Shown piece after piece: positions 54,975-64,000 of a DNA stretch of 64,000 nucleotides (positions are counted from its first letter, which is position 1; each line of letters starts with the position of its first letter). The DNA comes from Clostridium sp. MD294 (GTDB lineage Bacteria > Bacillota > Clostridia > Lachnospirales > Anaerotignaceae): positions 186,001 through 250,000 of the forward strand of contig NZ_CP097810.1 in NCBI RefSeq assembly GCF_000364165.2, read 5' to 3'. Under the pieces are notes generated by a model. The model was not told where the DNA came from. It saw nothing but the letters and a program-made list of their open reading frames with translations, and ran no database searches. The translations under genes and the position numbers were made by a program.

Positions 54975-57056
54975 GTGCATGGAGATGCGAAATATCTAAT
55001 ACGATTTTTAGGAGGTACTGACAAACGTTTCGTCATTCCTGTATATCAAAGAAATTATGCTTGGAAAATACCTCAATGTCAAAGGCTCTATGATGATTTA
55101 GTAAAAGTGATTACAATGAATAGAGAAAATCATTTTTTAGGTAGTATTGTTTCTTTTTACAATCCTGATAGTTATGCACAAGAATATGTTATTATTGATG
55201 GACAACAAAGGCTTACAACAATATCTATTATATTGTTGGCATTATATAATTTATTAAAAAAAGGTACTGTTGTATCAAAAGATAGCAAATTAGCACAAAA
55301 AATTTATGAAGAATATTTAATTGACAAATATCAACCAGAAGAAACAAAAATAAAATTAAAGCCTATTCAAGAAGACAAACAAGCATTTCAAACACTTTTT
55401 GACACCAAAAAAGAAGCTATTGAAAGTTCTGATATTACAGCAAATTATGCTTTTTTTAAAGATAAAATAAAATGGGGAGAACTTTCTGCGGACCAGTTAT
55501 TTGAAAGCATACGTCGTATTATTATTATTGACATCAGTTTAAATCATAATGACAATCCTCAATTAATATTTGAAAGTCTTAATTCTACAGGATTAGAATT
55601 AGAAGAAGGGGATAAAATAAGAAATTATGTCTTTATGGGAATACCTCCCCAAAAGCAAACAATTTATTATAAAAAATATTGGAGCGTTATTGAAGAACAC
55701 ACCAAATATCATTTAAGTGATTTTCTACGTCATTATTTAAGTGTTAAACAGCAAAAAATACCTGCTATTAAAAAAGTATATACTGCATTTAAAGAATATA
55801 CAGAACAAAAAGCTGATGGAGATATAGAACAAGTACTGAAAGATATGCAACAATATGCACAATGGTATGAAAAATTAACTTGTGCAAAAACTTATTCTAA
55901 AAATATTAATGATGTTTTAAAGAGATGGAAAAAACTAGATTTTACTGTAGCAATACCATTTTTTTTAGAAATATTTCATATATGGACAGAGGGTATTATT
56001 ACAGAAGCAGAAGTTGTAGAATTGCTTAGATACATAGAAAGTTACTTATTTCGTAGAATGATATGTGACTTACCTACTAATGCACTCAACAAAATATTTA
56101 TTGCATTGGATAAAGAAATTACAGCACTAGATGGAACGAAACAACAATATGTTGAAAAACTAAAATATATATTAGAAAACAAAAAAGAAAGAACACAGTT
56201 TCCTACAGATACCATGTTTTTAGAATGTTTAACAGTAAAAAATATATATGCTATGTCAAATAAATCAAAACAATATATTTTAGAAAGATTAGAAAATGGA
56301 AATCACTTAGAGAGCAAAAATATATACGAAATGCTTGAAACAGGTAGCTGTTCTATAGAACACATTATGCCTCAGCAATTAACGCCTGAATGGAAAGCTG
56401 CTTTAGGACAGGACTGGGAAGTAATCCATCAAGTATGGTTACATAGACTTGCTAATTTAACATTAACTGCTTATAATTCTTACTATAGTAACAAAATATT
56501 TCAACAAAAAAGAGATATGGAAGAAATTGGACTAAAAAACAGTGGTTTCCGTATGAACCAAATGATTGCACAAAAGCAAAAATGGACATTACAGGAATTA
56601 GAACAAAGAAATGAAGAATTGAAAAAATTAGCTTTACAACTTTGGGCTTTTCCTAAATCAAATTATCAGTCACCTCAGCAATTTCTGACTGCTTATACAT
56701 TAGAAGATGATTACTGTTTTACAGGAAAAAATATATTCAAATTTCAATTTCAAGGTGTAGAACAAAGTGTAAAAAACTGGACTGACTTTTTTCAAAAAGT
56801 ACTTATTATGCTTCATGAAACAGATAAAACAATATTAAATCAATTGGCAGAAGATAAACAAAACAAACAACTTTCTCTCTATGTTTCTAGAAGTAAAAAG
56901 CCACTTCAAAAAAAAGGGTATTGTGCCATAAGCAGTAATATATATGTTTTTGTAAATACAAGTACACAACATAAAATTAATATTTTAAAACATTTCTTTC
57001 AACTATATCGTATTGAAATGAGCGAATTGGTATTTTATTTAAAAGAAGACAACTAA
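54975..57056 (+). CDS. GmrSD-like DUF262/DUF1524 nuclease
   Basis: A 693-residue protein starting at GTG with AAGGTGGTGA upstream. The DUF262 (GmrS-like) domain covers about 1-230: IPVYQRNYAW, FLGSIV, the nucleotide motif IDGQQRLTT (about 73-81), LIFESLNSTGLEL. The DUF1524 (GmrD-like) His-Me/HNH part covers about 440-560: SIEHIMPQQLTPEW and LANLTLTAYNSYYSNKIF. A C-terminal domain of about 90 residues resembles DUF5655. The family includes type IV restriction enzymes that cut modified phage DNA. It stands alone apart from the XRE gene, with no methylase nearby. Confidence 0.88.
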   Translation: MHGDAKYLIRFLGGTDKRFVIPVYQRNYAWKIPQCQRLYDDLVKVITMNRENHFLGSIVSFYNPDSYAQEYVIIDGQQRLTTISIILLALYNLLKKGTVVSKDSKLAQKIYEEYLIDKYQPEETKIKLKPIQEDKQAFQTLFDTKKEAIESSDITANYAFFKDKIKWGELSADQLFESIRRIIIIDISLNHNDNPQLIFESLNSTGLELEEGDKIRNYVFMGIPPQKQTIYYKKYWSVIEEHTKYHLSDFLRHYLSVKQQKIPAIKKVYTAFKEYTEQKADGDIEQVLKDMQQYAQWYEKLTCAKTYSKNINDVLKRWKKLDFTVAIPFFLEIFHIWTEGIITEAEVVELLRYIESYLFRRMICDLPTNALNKIFIALDKEITALDGTKQQYVEKLKYILENKKERTQFPTDTMFLECLTVKNIYAMSNKSKQYILERLENGNHLESKNIYEMLETGSCSIEHIMPQQLTPEWKAALGQDWEVIHQVWLHRLANLTLTAYNSYYSNKIFQQKRDMEEIGLKNSGFRMNQMIAQKQKWTLQELEQRNEELKKLALQLWAFPKSNYQSPQQFLTAYTLEDDYCFTGKNIFKFQFQGVEQSVKNWTDFFQKVLIMLHETDKTILNQLAEDKQNKQLSLYVSRSKKPLQKKGYCAISSNIYVFVNTSTQHKINILKHFFQLYRIEMSELVFYLKEDN

Positions 57057-57070
57057 ATATTTTATATCAT

Positions 57071-57112
57071 AAAAAGGGTATTTGTACTATAAAATTTACA
57101 AATACCTTTTTT
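57071..57112. terminator. bidirectional terminator, nuclease / coiled-coil gene
   Basis: AAAAGGGTATTTGTA / TACAAATACCTTTT (one mismatch) with A- and T-runs, between convergent genes. Confidence 0.85.
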
Positions 57113-57117
57113 GATTA

Positions 57118-57861
57118 TTATTCTTTTTCTGTCTGTTCTGTTTCCTGTGTTTGTTGTTGTATTTTTTCTATTGCTGTTTTTTGCTCTTCTTCAACAACAT
57201 TTTTTTCTGCTTCTATATTGTCTTTAGCAATTTGTTGTACTTCTGTCAATTTTTCGCTGACGTCTTGCATTAATTGTTGTGATTTTTGTTCTAGTTTAGA
57301 AAGCTTTTCTTCTTTTTTATCAATAAAGTCTTGTCCTAAATTATAGCTTTTGTCCATTGCAATCTCTGAAGACAATGTTCTAGCTTCTCTGTCAACACTA
57401 TTTTTTACAGAATACATTGTATCTGCCTGTTCTGCATTTACAGAAAGCTCTGTCAATGAAGCAAGTTTTTGCTTTTCTGCTTGTTCTTTTGTTTTTGGTG
57501 TATTTTTATCATATTCTTTTGGTTTTGTTGTTTTTTCTGCTTCTTCTGTTTGTATTTTTGCAATTTGTGCATCTATATTTTTAATTTGCATATCATAAGT
57601 TTCTATCAATGTATTTACTTCTTGTGCACTTTTACCTTCTTCTAGTGCCTTCGCTCTGACTTCACTTTTTCTTTGCATTAATGCCTGTTTTTGTTTTTGA
57701 AGTCCTTTTATCACATTAGCAGTTTTTCCTTTTTTGCTGATAGATACGCTATCTTGTTTTATTGGCTTTTGTTTTGCTACACCACTTTGTTTTTCATTGC
57801 TTGAGATATGTGCATTTTTAAAAATTTGGTTTGTTTGTACTGCTGAAAAATCAACTCTCAT
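57118..57861 (-). CDS. coiled-coil protein of unknown function
   Basis: A 247-residue protein with no membrane segment or signal peptide. Lys, Glu and Gln make up much of it; helices at about 45-110 and 165-245 are likely coiled coil. The N-terminus (SAVQTNQIFKN ... DSVSISKKGK) resembles the Ser/Asp motif found in small flagellar or YjfB-like proteins of Clostridia, a weak hint. GGGGC-type site upstream. Monocistronic. Confidence 0.65.
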   Translation of the reverse strand: MRVDFSAVQTNQIFKNAHISSNEKQSGVAKQKPIKQDSVSISKKGKTANVIKGLQKQKQALMQRKSEVRAKALEEGKSAQEVNTLIETYDMQIKNIDAQIAKIQTEEAEKTTKPKEYDKNTPKTKEQAEKQKLASLTELSVNAEQADTMYSVKNSVDREARTLSSEIAMDKSYNLGQDFIDKKEEKLSKLEQKSQQLMQDVSEKLTEVQQIAKDNIEAEKNVVEEEQKTAIEKIQQQTQETEQTEKE

Positions 57862-57969
57862 CTGTCATTGCCCCTTTCATTTTTTACTTTATTACATATA
57901 TTTAATATCGGAATAATGATACAAAACTTAACAATAACAGTAATAAATTACTTTTTATTGCACTATTAG

Positions 57970-58443
57970 CTATTTTTTGCAATAAAATGATTTATTATCT
58001 ATTGCTTTCATTGTCGCTAATATACCATCTAAATGGTCATATTCATGCTGTAAAAGTTCTGATAAATCCCCCTCTAGTTCTATTTTTTTCTGCTTCCACG
58101 TTGGCGTCATATATGTAATGGTACACCTTTTATATCTCATCACCTTTACAAGCAAATTAGGAAATGACATACAATCATCTAATACTTTCATTTTTTCATT
58201 GTCTGGAAATGTCAACACTGGATTAACAAATACAATTTCTTTGTCTGTATAAAAATAGATTACTCTTTTTTTCACACCTATTTGCGGTGCTGCAATGGCA
58301 CGACCTGCATTATATTTTTTTCTGTAATCTAGTAATGTATCTTTCAAATTTTGTATCAGTTCTGTTAAATCTTCTTCTTTGTTTACTTCTTCACTTACTT
58401 CATATAATTGTGTATCTCCTAATAACAATATCTCTTTTACCAT
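57970..58443 (-). CDS. peptide deformylase-like protein
   Basis: A 157-residue protein from ATG 58443, chosen because AAGGA lies 7 nt upstream; the ATG at 58461 overlaps no such site. Motif 1 is GRAIAAPQIG (standard GxGxAAPQ(I/V)G with Arg-Ala instead of Gly-Leu). Motif 2 is DDCMSFP where deformylases have EGCLS; the metal-binding Cys is kept. Motif 3 is QHEYDHLDG (HExxH). All metal ligands are present, so deformylase or metallohydrolase activity is likely, but the altered motif 2 marks a secondary or diverged enzyme. It is not near fmt. Confidence 0.85.
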   Translation of the reverse strand: MVKEILLLGDTQLYEVSEEVNKEEDLTELIQNLKDTLLDYRKKYNAGRAIAAPQIGVKKRVIYFYTDKEIVFVNPVLTFPDNEKMKVLDDCMSFPNLLVKVMRYKRCTITYMTPTWKQKKIELEGDLSELLQHEYDHLDGILATMKAIDNKSFYCKK

Positions 58444-58698
58444 AGTTTTTCCTTCTTTCATTGTTTATTTATAGTATATAGTTATCATCGTACTATTTAT
58501 ATAAAACTTAATAAATATGTCATAATAATGTATCTACTACTCCTACAGCATTACTTTTATAACACATTTTTACCAAATTTTATTTTTTAAAATATAAAAT
58601 TTTATGCAATTATACTAAATTTTAATGTTTTTTACCTTGAAATAGTATCATATTGATGTTACACTATATACAATATTATAATTAAGGAGGAAAAAGCA

Positions 58699-59013
58699 AT
58701 GAAAAAAGTAAAAATAACAGTATTAAGAAAAACATTAAATGAAGATTTAGTAAAAGAATATGCTGTAGAAGGTTTTACTTCCTGTCCTATGCTGGAAGAA
58801 GGACAAGAATTTATTACAGAATATGAAAAACCTGAGGGACTTTGTGATGAAGCTTGGAAAGGACTTTTTCAATATGTATTTGCTTTAGCACATGGTGCAG
58901 AAAATGAACTTATTTATGGTGGAGTATGGGTAAAAAAACCAGGTGTAGCAATTTGTACTTGCAATGATGGATTAAGACCTGTTGTATTTAAGTTAGAAAC
59001 AGTAAAAGAATAA
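58699..59013 (+). CDS. TIGR04076 family protein
   Basis: A 104-residue protein matching the TIGR04076 pattern: KKVKITVLRKTLNEDL, CPMLEEGQEF, LCDEAWKGLFQYVFALAHGAE (in part) and CNDGLRPVVFKLE. Several Cys (CPM, LCDEAW, ICTCNDG) are conserved in the family. Function is not known. AAGGAGG precedes the ATG. Monocistronic. Confidence 0.85.
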   Translation: MKKVKITVLRKTLNEDLVKEYAVEGFTSCPMLEEGQEFITEYEKPEGLCDEAWKGLFQYVFALAHGAENELIYGGVWVKKPGVAICTCNDGLRPVVFKLETVKE

Positions 59014-59033
59014 TATTACATATTTTTTATGAA

Positions 59034-59074
59034 ACAAAAAAGACAACAAATTTTAAAAATTTGTTGTCTTTTTT
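59034..59074. terminator. bidirectional terminator (AGAC...GTCT palindrome)
   Basis: AAAAAGACAACAAATTT / AAATTTGTTGTCTTTTT between TIGR04076 and araD. The core 59041-59069 begins AGAC and ends GTCT. Confidence 0.9.
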
Positions 59075-59087
59075 ACTATTTATTTTT

Positions 59088-59786
59088 TTATTTTCCCTGT
59101 CCATAATACGCATTAGGGCCATGTTTTCTCATATAATGCTTTTGTTGTAAATAATGTGGTGCAGGTTTTACATTATTGTTTATCCATTCACATTGTGCAG
59201 CCATTTTTGCTACTTCCTCCAACACAACAGCATTATGTACTGCATCAAAAGCATTTTTTCCCCAAGCAAAAGGCCCATGATTTTTACAAAGTACACAAGG
59301 CATTGCTTTTGGGTCTAATTCTTTTTTATCAAATAAATCTGCTATCAACACACCTGTATTATATTCATAATCTTGTTCAATTTCTCTTGATGTTAAATTT
59401 CTGGCACAAGGAATTTCTCCATACATATAATCTGCGTGTGTTGTACCATAGCAAGGTATTGCTCTTCCAGACTGTGCCCAAGAAGTTGCCCATGTACTAT
59501 GCGTATGTACAATTCCGCCTATATTAGGAAATCTATTGTATAATACTAAATGCGTTTTTGTATCTGAAGAAGGATTTAATTTTCCTTCTATTTGATTTCC
59601 TTTTAAATCTACAACTACCATATCATCTACTGTCATTTTATCATATTCTACACCAGATGGTTTTATGATAAACACACCTTTTTCTCTATCCACTGCTGAA
59701 ACATTTCCCCATGTAAATGTAACAAGACCATATTGGGGTAAAAGCATATTCGCTTCATAAACTTCTTTTTTTAGTTGTTCTAACAT
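59088..59786 (-). CDS. araD: L-ribulose-5-phosphate 4-epimerase
   Basis: A 232-residue class II aldolase-fold epimerase. [24 protein letters not shown] (in part) is the phosphate and substrate region, [11 protein letters not shown] (about 93-103) carries the zinc-binding HTH, and a third His lies in [10 protein letters not shown]. It makes D-xylulose 5-phosphate, the last step of arabinose entry into the pentose phosphate pathway. AAAGGGGG precedes the ATG. Last gene of the operon. Confidence 0.95.
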   Translation of the reverse strand: MLEQLKKEVYEANMLLPQYGLVTFTWGNVSAVDREKGVFIIKPSGVEYDKMTVDDMVVVDLKGNQIEGKLNPSSDTKTHLVLYNRFPNIGGIVHTHSTWATSWAQSGRAIPCYGTTHADYMYGEIPCARNLTSREIEQDYEYNTGVLIADLFDKKELDPKAMPCVLCKNHGPFAWGKNAFDAVHNAVVLEEVAKMAAQCEWINNNVKPAPHYLQQKHYMRKHGPNAYYGQGK

Positions 59787-59805
59787 AATATGTTCTCCCC
59801 CTTTA

Positions 59806-61395
59806 TTATTTCATAAACTCAACTGCTGCTTTTTCTATAGTAAGCCCCTTTTGATACAATGCTATAAATTTGTCAAATCCTTCACTATCCTCTTGAGAAG
59901 GTGCTATTGTAACTGCTTCTCCTCCACAGAATACTTTATCATTTAAATACTGCTCTAATGTTTGGTCATTTTGTTTTTGTTTCATATAGTCTGCCAATAA
60001 AGCAATACCCCATGCACCGCCTTCCCCTGCTGTTTCCATAACAGAAACTGGTACAGAAGCTGCTGCTGCCATTACTTTTTGACCTACTCCTTTTGTTTTA
60101 AATAGTCCACCATGTCCCATAATAGTATCTAATGTAACACCTTCTTGTTTAAACAATATATCTAATCCTATTTTTAATGTAGCCAAAGAACTATATAAAT
60201 GTGTTCTCATAAAGTTTGCTAAATTAAATTTACTATTTGCCATTCTTGCAAAAAGTGGCCTACCTTCTTCAAAATCTGTAATAGGTTCTCCTGACAAATA
60301 GCAGTAAGAAAGCAATCCTCCACAATCTACATCACCTTGTAATGCTTTATTATATAATGTGGCAAAAATATCATTTTTATCTGCTTTTAATCCCATTGCT
60401 TCACTATATTCTTGAAACAAATTTACCCAAGCATTTAAGTCAGAAGTACAATTATTACAGTGTACCATACCTACTAAATGTCCTGTTGGTGTAGTAACTA
60501 GATCAATTTCTGGATATACTTTTGAAAGTTCTTTTTCTAAAACAACCATAGCAAATACAGATGTACCAGCGGAAACATTACCTGTTCTAACAGCAACACT
60601 ATTTGTAGCAGTCATACCTGTTCCTGCATCTCCCTCTGGAGGACAAAGAGGAATACCTTCCTGCAAGTTGCCACTAACATCTAACAGTTTCGCACCTTCT
60701 TCTGTTAATATACCTGCATTTTCTCCTGCTGAAAGCACTTCTGGCAATATCTGTTTTAATTTCCAGTTATAATTTTTATTTGCTATTAGCTCATCAAACT
60801 GTTTTATCATACTTTCATAATAGGTACCTGTAGTGCAATCTATAGGAAACATACCCGAAGCATCGCCCACACCTAGCACTTTTTTGCCTGTAAGTTTAAA
60901 ATGTATAAAGCCTGCTAATGTGGTTAAAAAGTTAATTTGTGAAACGTGTGTTTCTTCATTTAATATAGCTTGATATAAATGTGCTATACTCCATCTTTGT
61001 GGAATATTATAATCAAATAGTTTTGTTAACTTTTCTGCTGCTTGTTGTGTTATGGTATTTCTCCATGTCCTAAAAGGTACTAACAATTCACCTTTTTTAT
61101 CAAAAGCCATATAGCCGTGCATCATAGCACTAATGCCTATACTACCTACTGTTTTCAGTACAACACCATATTCTTTTTTTACATTTTCTGATAAATCACT
61201 ATAGCAATGTTGTAAACCAGTTATAATATCTTCTATATGATATGTCCAAATATTATTTTCAATACGATTTTCCCATTCATAGCTACCTTGTGCTATAGGT
61301 GATTTTGTTTCATCTATTAGCACTGCTTTTATTCTAGTAGAACCAAATTCAATACCTAGTGCAGTATTGCCTTGTAATATACTTTCTTTTTTCAT
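59806..61395 (-). CDS. araB: FGGY-family kinase, likely ribulokinase
   Basis: A 529-residue sugar kinase. [16 protein letters not shown] is the phosphate-1 motif, [12 protein letters not shown] the sugar-binding loop, [12 protein letters not shown] the phosphate-2 region and [19 protein letters not shown] (in part) the adenosine motif. It differs from the enterobacterial AraB type, so the substrate L-ribulose is deduced from araA and araD on either side. Length fits the family. GAGGGGG precedes the ATG. Confidence 0.82.
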   Translation of the reverse strand: MKKESILQGNTALGIEFGSTRIKAVLIDETKSPIAQGSYEWENRIENNIWTYHIEDIITGLQHCYSDLSENVKKEYGVVLKTVGSIGISAMMHGYMAFDKKGELLVPFRTWRNTITQQAAEKLTKLFDYNIPQRWSIAHLYQAILNEETHVSQINFLTTLAGFIHFKLTGKKVLGVGDASGMFPIDCTTGTYYESMIKQFDELIANKNYNWKLKQILPEVLSAGENAGILTEEGAKLLDVSGNLQEGIPLCPPEGDAGTGMTATNSVAVRTGNVSAGTSVFAMVVLEKELSKVYPEIDLVTTPTGHLVGMVHCNNCTSDLNAWVNLFQEYSEAMGLKADKNDIFATLYNKALQGDVDCGGLLSYCYLSGEPITDFEEGRPLFARMANSKFNLANFMRTHLYSSLATLKIGLDILFKQEGVTLDTIMGHGGLFKTKGVGQKVMAAAASVPVSVMETAGEGGAWGIALLADYMKQKQNDQTLEQYLNDKVFCGGEAVTIAPSQEDSEGFDKFIALYQKGLTIEKAAVEFMK

Positions 61396-61410
61396 ATGAT
61401 TTCCCCCTCA

Positions 61411-62904
61411 TCAGCGGAATTTATAATACATATCATTCCATTTCAATTCATTTCTAAATTGACGAATATTAGTATTTTTGTCAATATAAACTGCCTCAAT
61501 ACCCATACAAGCTGCCCAATCTCCCATTTGCTCTGCTGTTAAGTCATAAGAAAATGCTGTATGATGTGCTCCGCCTGCATAAATCCAAGCTGCTGCACCA
61601 ATTTCAAGATTTGGTTCTGGTGTCCAAAATGCTGTAGCAACTGGTAATTTTGGCATATCTTTTTCTGCTTTTTTTACTTCTACATCATTTATAATAAAAC
61701 GAAATCTGTCACCTAAATCAATCAAAGAAGTTGCAACACCATGTCCTTCTTTTGCTGTAAATACCAATCTTGCAGGGTCCTCTCTATTTCCCATACTAAG
61801 AGGACATTCTTTTATAGCAATTTTGCCATCTGCAATACTAGGACAAATTTCTAACATATGTGCTTGTAATATTCCCTCTCTACCTTTTACTAAATTATAT
61901 GTATAGTCTTCAAAAAATGTAGTGCCTTTTTCATTTTTTGTACCTTGTGCCATAATTTTCATAAGACGTACCATTGCAGCCGTTTTCCAGTCGCCCTCAG
62001 CACCAAAACCGTAACCTTTTTCCATCAGTCGCTGTATTGCCAATCCCGGAAGTTGTTTTAATCCTCCCAAATCTCCAAAATGTGTCACAATAGCATGGTA
62101 ATCTTTTTCTTTTAAAAATCTTTCAAATCCAATTTCAATTTGTGCCTGTACTGCTACGTGTTCTCTAAATTCTTTTTCTTCTCTACCTTCTAAAAGAATA
62201 TCATATTTGTCATAATATTCTTCTACTAATGTATCTGTATCTGATTTTGATACAGCATTTACAGCCTCTACAATTTCATTTACTGGATAAGCGTCTACTT
62301 CCCAACCAAATTTAATTTGTGCTTCTACTTTATCGCCTTCTGTTACAGCAACATTTCTCATATTATCTGCTATTCTCATTACTCTGATATGAGAGGACTC
62401 CATAACACCGATTGCTGTTCTCATCCAACTTGCTAATTGTTTTTGTACTGCTTCATCAGCCCAATAACCGACAATTACTTTTCTTTCAATGCCCATACGG
62501 CTTACAATATGCCCGTATTCTCTTCCGCCATGTGCAGATTGATTTTCATTCATAAAGTCCATGTCAATCGCATCATAAGGAATTTCTCTGTTAAACTGTG
62601 TATGCAAATGACAAAGAGGTTTTCTATATTCCTGTAATCCTAATATCCAGCTTTTTGCTGGTGAAAATGTGTGCATCCATGTAATCACACCTGCACAGTT
62701 TTCATCTGCATTTGCTTCATTAAATGTTTTTCTAATCACTTCATTTGTAATTAAAGTAGGTTTCCAAATTACTTCAAATGGTAAATTTCCACTCTTATTT
62801 AATTCTTCTACAATAATTTTAGAATGTTGTGCCACGTGTTCTAAACATTCATCACCATACAAATCTTGAGAACCAGTACAAAACCAAAATTGATATTTTT
62901 TCAT
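61411..62904 (-). CDS. araA: L-arabinose isomerase
   Basis: A 497-residue AraA of usual length. FWFCTGSQDLYGDE at the start, WMHTFSPAKSWI, GFGAEGDWKTAA (metal-binding Glu), TFFEDYTYNL (second Glu), and LVFTAKEGHGVATSL and GGAHHTAFS (metal-binding His) mark the active site. It converts L-arabinose to L-ribulose. ATG at 62904, with AGGAGG 7 nt upstream, is preferred to TTG at 62910. Confidence 0.96.
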   Translation of the reverse strand: MKKYQFWFCTGSQDLYGDECLEHVAQHSKIIVEELNKSGNLPFEVIWKPTLITNEVIRKTFNEANADENCAGVITWMHTFSPAKSWILGLQEYRKPLCHLHTQFNREIPYDAIDMDFMNENQSAHGGREYGHIVSRMGIERKVIVGYWADEAVQKQLASWMRTAIGVMESSHIRVMRIADNMRNVAVTEGDKVEAQIKFGWEVDAYPVNEIVEAVNAVSKSDTDTLVEEYYDKYDILLEGREEKEFREHVAVQAQIEIGFERFLKEKDYHAIVTHFGDLGGLKQLPGLAIQRLMEKGYGFGAEGDWKTAAMVRLMKIMAQGTKNEKGTTFFEDYTYNLVKGREGILQAHMLEICPSIADGKIAIKECPLSMGNREDPARLVFTAKEGHGVATSLIDLGDRFRFIINDVEVKKAEKDMPKLPVATAFWTPEPNLEIGAAAWIYAGGAHHTAFSYDLTAEQMGDWAACMGIEAVYIDKNTNIRQFRNELKWNDMYYKFR

Positions 62905-62960
62905 ATACAATACCTCCTACATATTCAAATATAAATTCATTTAAAACTTTCATTTTTTAT

Positions 62961-63977
62961 TTATTGTTTTTTTGTTTTCATCATGGACAAAACAGATTGC
63001 AATACTATAAAGAAGCATAACAATGCCGCAATAGTAATACGTGTCCACCAAGAAGAAAGTGTTCCTTGAAATGTAATAAATGCTTCAATGGTTGCTTTTA
63101 TCAATACACCAAACAATGTACCTATAACATTTCCTACACCACCAGTCAAAAGTGTACCGCCTATAACAGAAGATGCAATTGCGTCCATTTCAAAACCTTT
63201 CGCTTGTTCTACGAAACCGCCTAATGTATTTAGACAGAACAATATACTACCTACACCACACAAAAAGCCATCTAATACATATGCTTTTAATTTTACTTTT
63301 CTAACATTTAATCCTAACATCAGTGCAGACTGTTCATTACCACCTACAGCATAAATACTTCTTCCAAATTTTGTATATTTAAGCATTATAAATGCTGCTA
63401 TCAAAAGTAATATCGCTATTACTACTGTTGGATAAATGTATGGCTGTATCAAAACACCTTTTTTATTGTAATATCCTCCAAATGGTAAATATATTCTTAA
63501 TTTTGCCCATGCCATAAATGTTTGGTTTGTAATACTAATCATATCTTTTGATATAATTGCTGTCATACCTCTTGCAAAAAACATACCTGCAAGTGTTACA
63601 ATAAACGGCTGTATATCCATATAAGCAACTAAAAATCCTTGTACTAAGCCAAACACAATACCTGTTACCAATACAATAAGTACTGCAGGAACTGCACCAA
63701 TATTTCCCTTTTCCATCATATAAGCAAGCATCATACAGCCCATAGCTACAAAAGAACCCACACTAATATCAATGCCACCTGTAATCATAACTACTGTCAT
63801 ACCAATGCCTATTACTATCAAACCTGCATTTGATATAAATAAATTTAAAAAGTTTTGTGTTTTAGAAAAGCCTTGTGCATTAAACAATACACAACCAATA
63901 CCATACATTACAAAAAATAATACTATTGTAATCATTAAAAGGAAGGTCGTTTGATTTAATTGTTTTTTATTTTTCAT
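62961..63977 (-). CDS. yjfF: sugar ABC transporter permease (YjfF-like)
   Basis: A 338-residue RbsC/MglC-type permease with about nine or ten membrane segments. GMTVVMITGGIDISVGSFVAMG (in part) and YAVGGNEQSALMLGLNV are family signatures; overall it is most like YjfF of the galactofuranose importer. Here it heads toward araA, so arabinose or an arabinoside is the likely cargo. AAAGGAGGCGG precedes the ATG. The partner permease ends just upstream. Confidence 0.88.
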   Translation of the reverse strand: MKNKKQLNQTTFLLMITIVLFFVMYGIGCVLFNAQGFSKTQNFLNLFISNAGLIVIGIGMTVVMITGGIDISVGSFVAMGCMMLAYMMEKGNIGAVPAVLIVLVTGIVFGLVQGFLVAYMDIQPFIVTLAGMFFARGMTAIISKDMISITNQTFMAWAKLRIYLPFGGYYNKKGVLIQPYIYPTVVIAILLLIAAFIMLKYTKFGRSIYAVGGNEQSALMLGLNVRKVKLKAYVLDGFLCGVGSILFCLNTLGGFVEQAKGFEMDAIASSVIGGTLLTGGVGNVIGTLFGVLIKATIEAFITFQGTLSSWWTRITIAALLCFFIVLQSVLSMMKTKKQ

Positions 63978-63978
63978 A

Positions 63979-64000
63979 TTAAGCCGCCTCCTTTTGAGTA
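63979..64000 (-). CDS. C-terminal end of upstream gene, probably partner permease
   Basis: Only seven codons lie in the window, reading TQKEAA and a stop (TAA at 63981-63979). The stop abuts the ATG of the YjfF-like gene, as in ytfT-yjfF pairs. Identity is inferred from operon order alone. Confidence 0.35.

Overview
The window is AT-rich (by eye about 30% G+C) and reads as one chromosomal stretch of a spore-forming, Gram-positive anaerobe of the Clostridia, probably near Lachnospiraceae. Signs are strong AGGAGG-type ribosome binding sites, an alpha/beta-type small acid-soluble spore protein, CwlD, S-layer-homology domains, LCP and VanW envelope proteins, a T-box and a TPP riboswitch, and U-rich intrinsic terminators after many transcription units. 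No rRNA, tRNA, CRISPR array or prophage was found.

Layout. 1-10052 (minus): a six-gene envelope operon with an ABC exporter pair, a three-domain membrane protein, a coiled-coil membrane protein, a BatA-like VWA protein and a VWA/amidotransferase-like protein that runs off the left edge. 10185-12026: UvrD/PcrA-type helicase. 12322-14801 (plus): family 4 glycosyltransferase and hisC. 14848-18453 (minus): SDR reductase, tsaD, then an ECF sigma / anti-sigma / membrane-protein cassette with an operator-like palindrome. 18609-25402 (minus): RNase Z, VanW, a T-box-controlled metNIQ operon, LCP protein. 25757-27375: thiD-thiW behind a TPP riboswitch. 27382-30267: exported GDPD-like protein, DUF1292 protein, DEAD-box-type helicase. 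30439-36396: a 1985-residue S-layer-type protein. 36728-41081: SASP, AGCS symporter, a soluble MCP-like protein paired with a FIST protein. 41250-45251: two DUF5684-type membrane proteins, rifampin ADP-ribosyltransferase, lepA, a small basic membrane protein. 45300-45720: an unannotated 53-residue gene flanked by structured, C-rich leader and trailer RNA. 45866-50245: second AGCS symporter, cwlD, gltX. 50366-52815: a short serine recombinase, thiM, thiE. 52874-59013: stalk-domain protein, XRE regulator, GmrSD-like nuclease, coiled-coil protein, peptide deformylase-like protein, TIGR04076 protein. 59088-64000 (minus): arabinose operon (sugar permeases, araA, kinase, araD).

The most unusual observation is a non-coding element of about 210 bp, present twice (20693-20905 and 25508-25717). 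It is built almost wholly of hairpins. Each copy sits inside the intrinsic terminator of a host operon (metNIQ, thiWD) and is flanked by a 27-bp direct repeat that is exactly the terminator hairpin, different at each site. The distal hairpin keeps the U-tract, so the element is carried as a removable 3'-UTR module and termination is kept. This looks like a mobile element whose target is the terminator itself. A second candidate is the 53-residue gene whose leader and trailer share a CCCCTCTCT-type motif.
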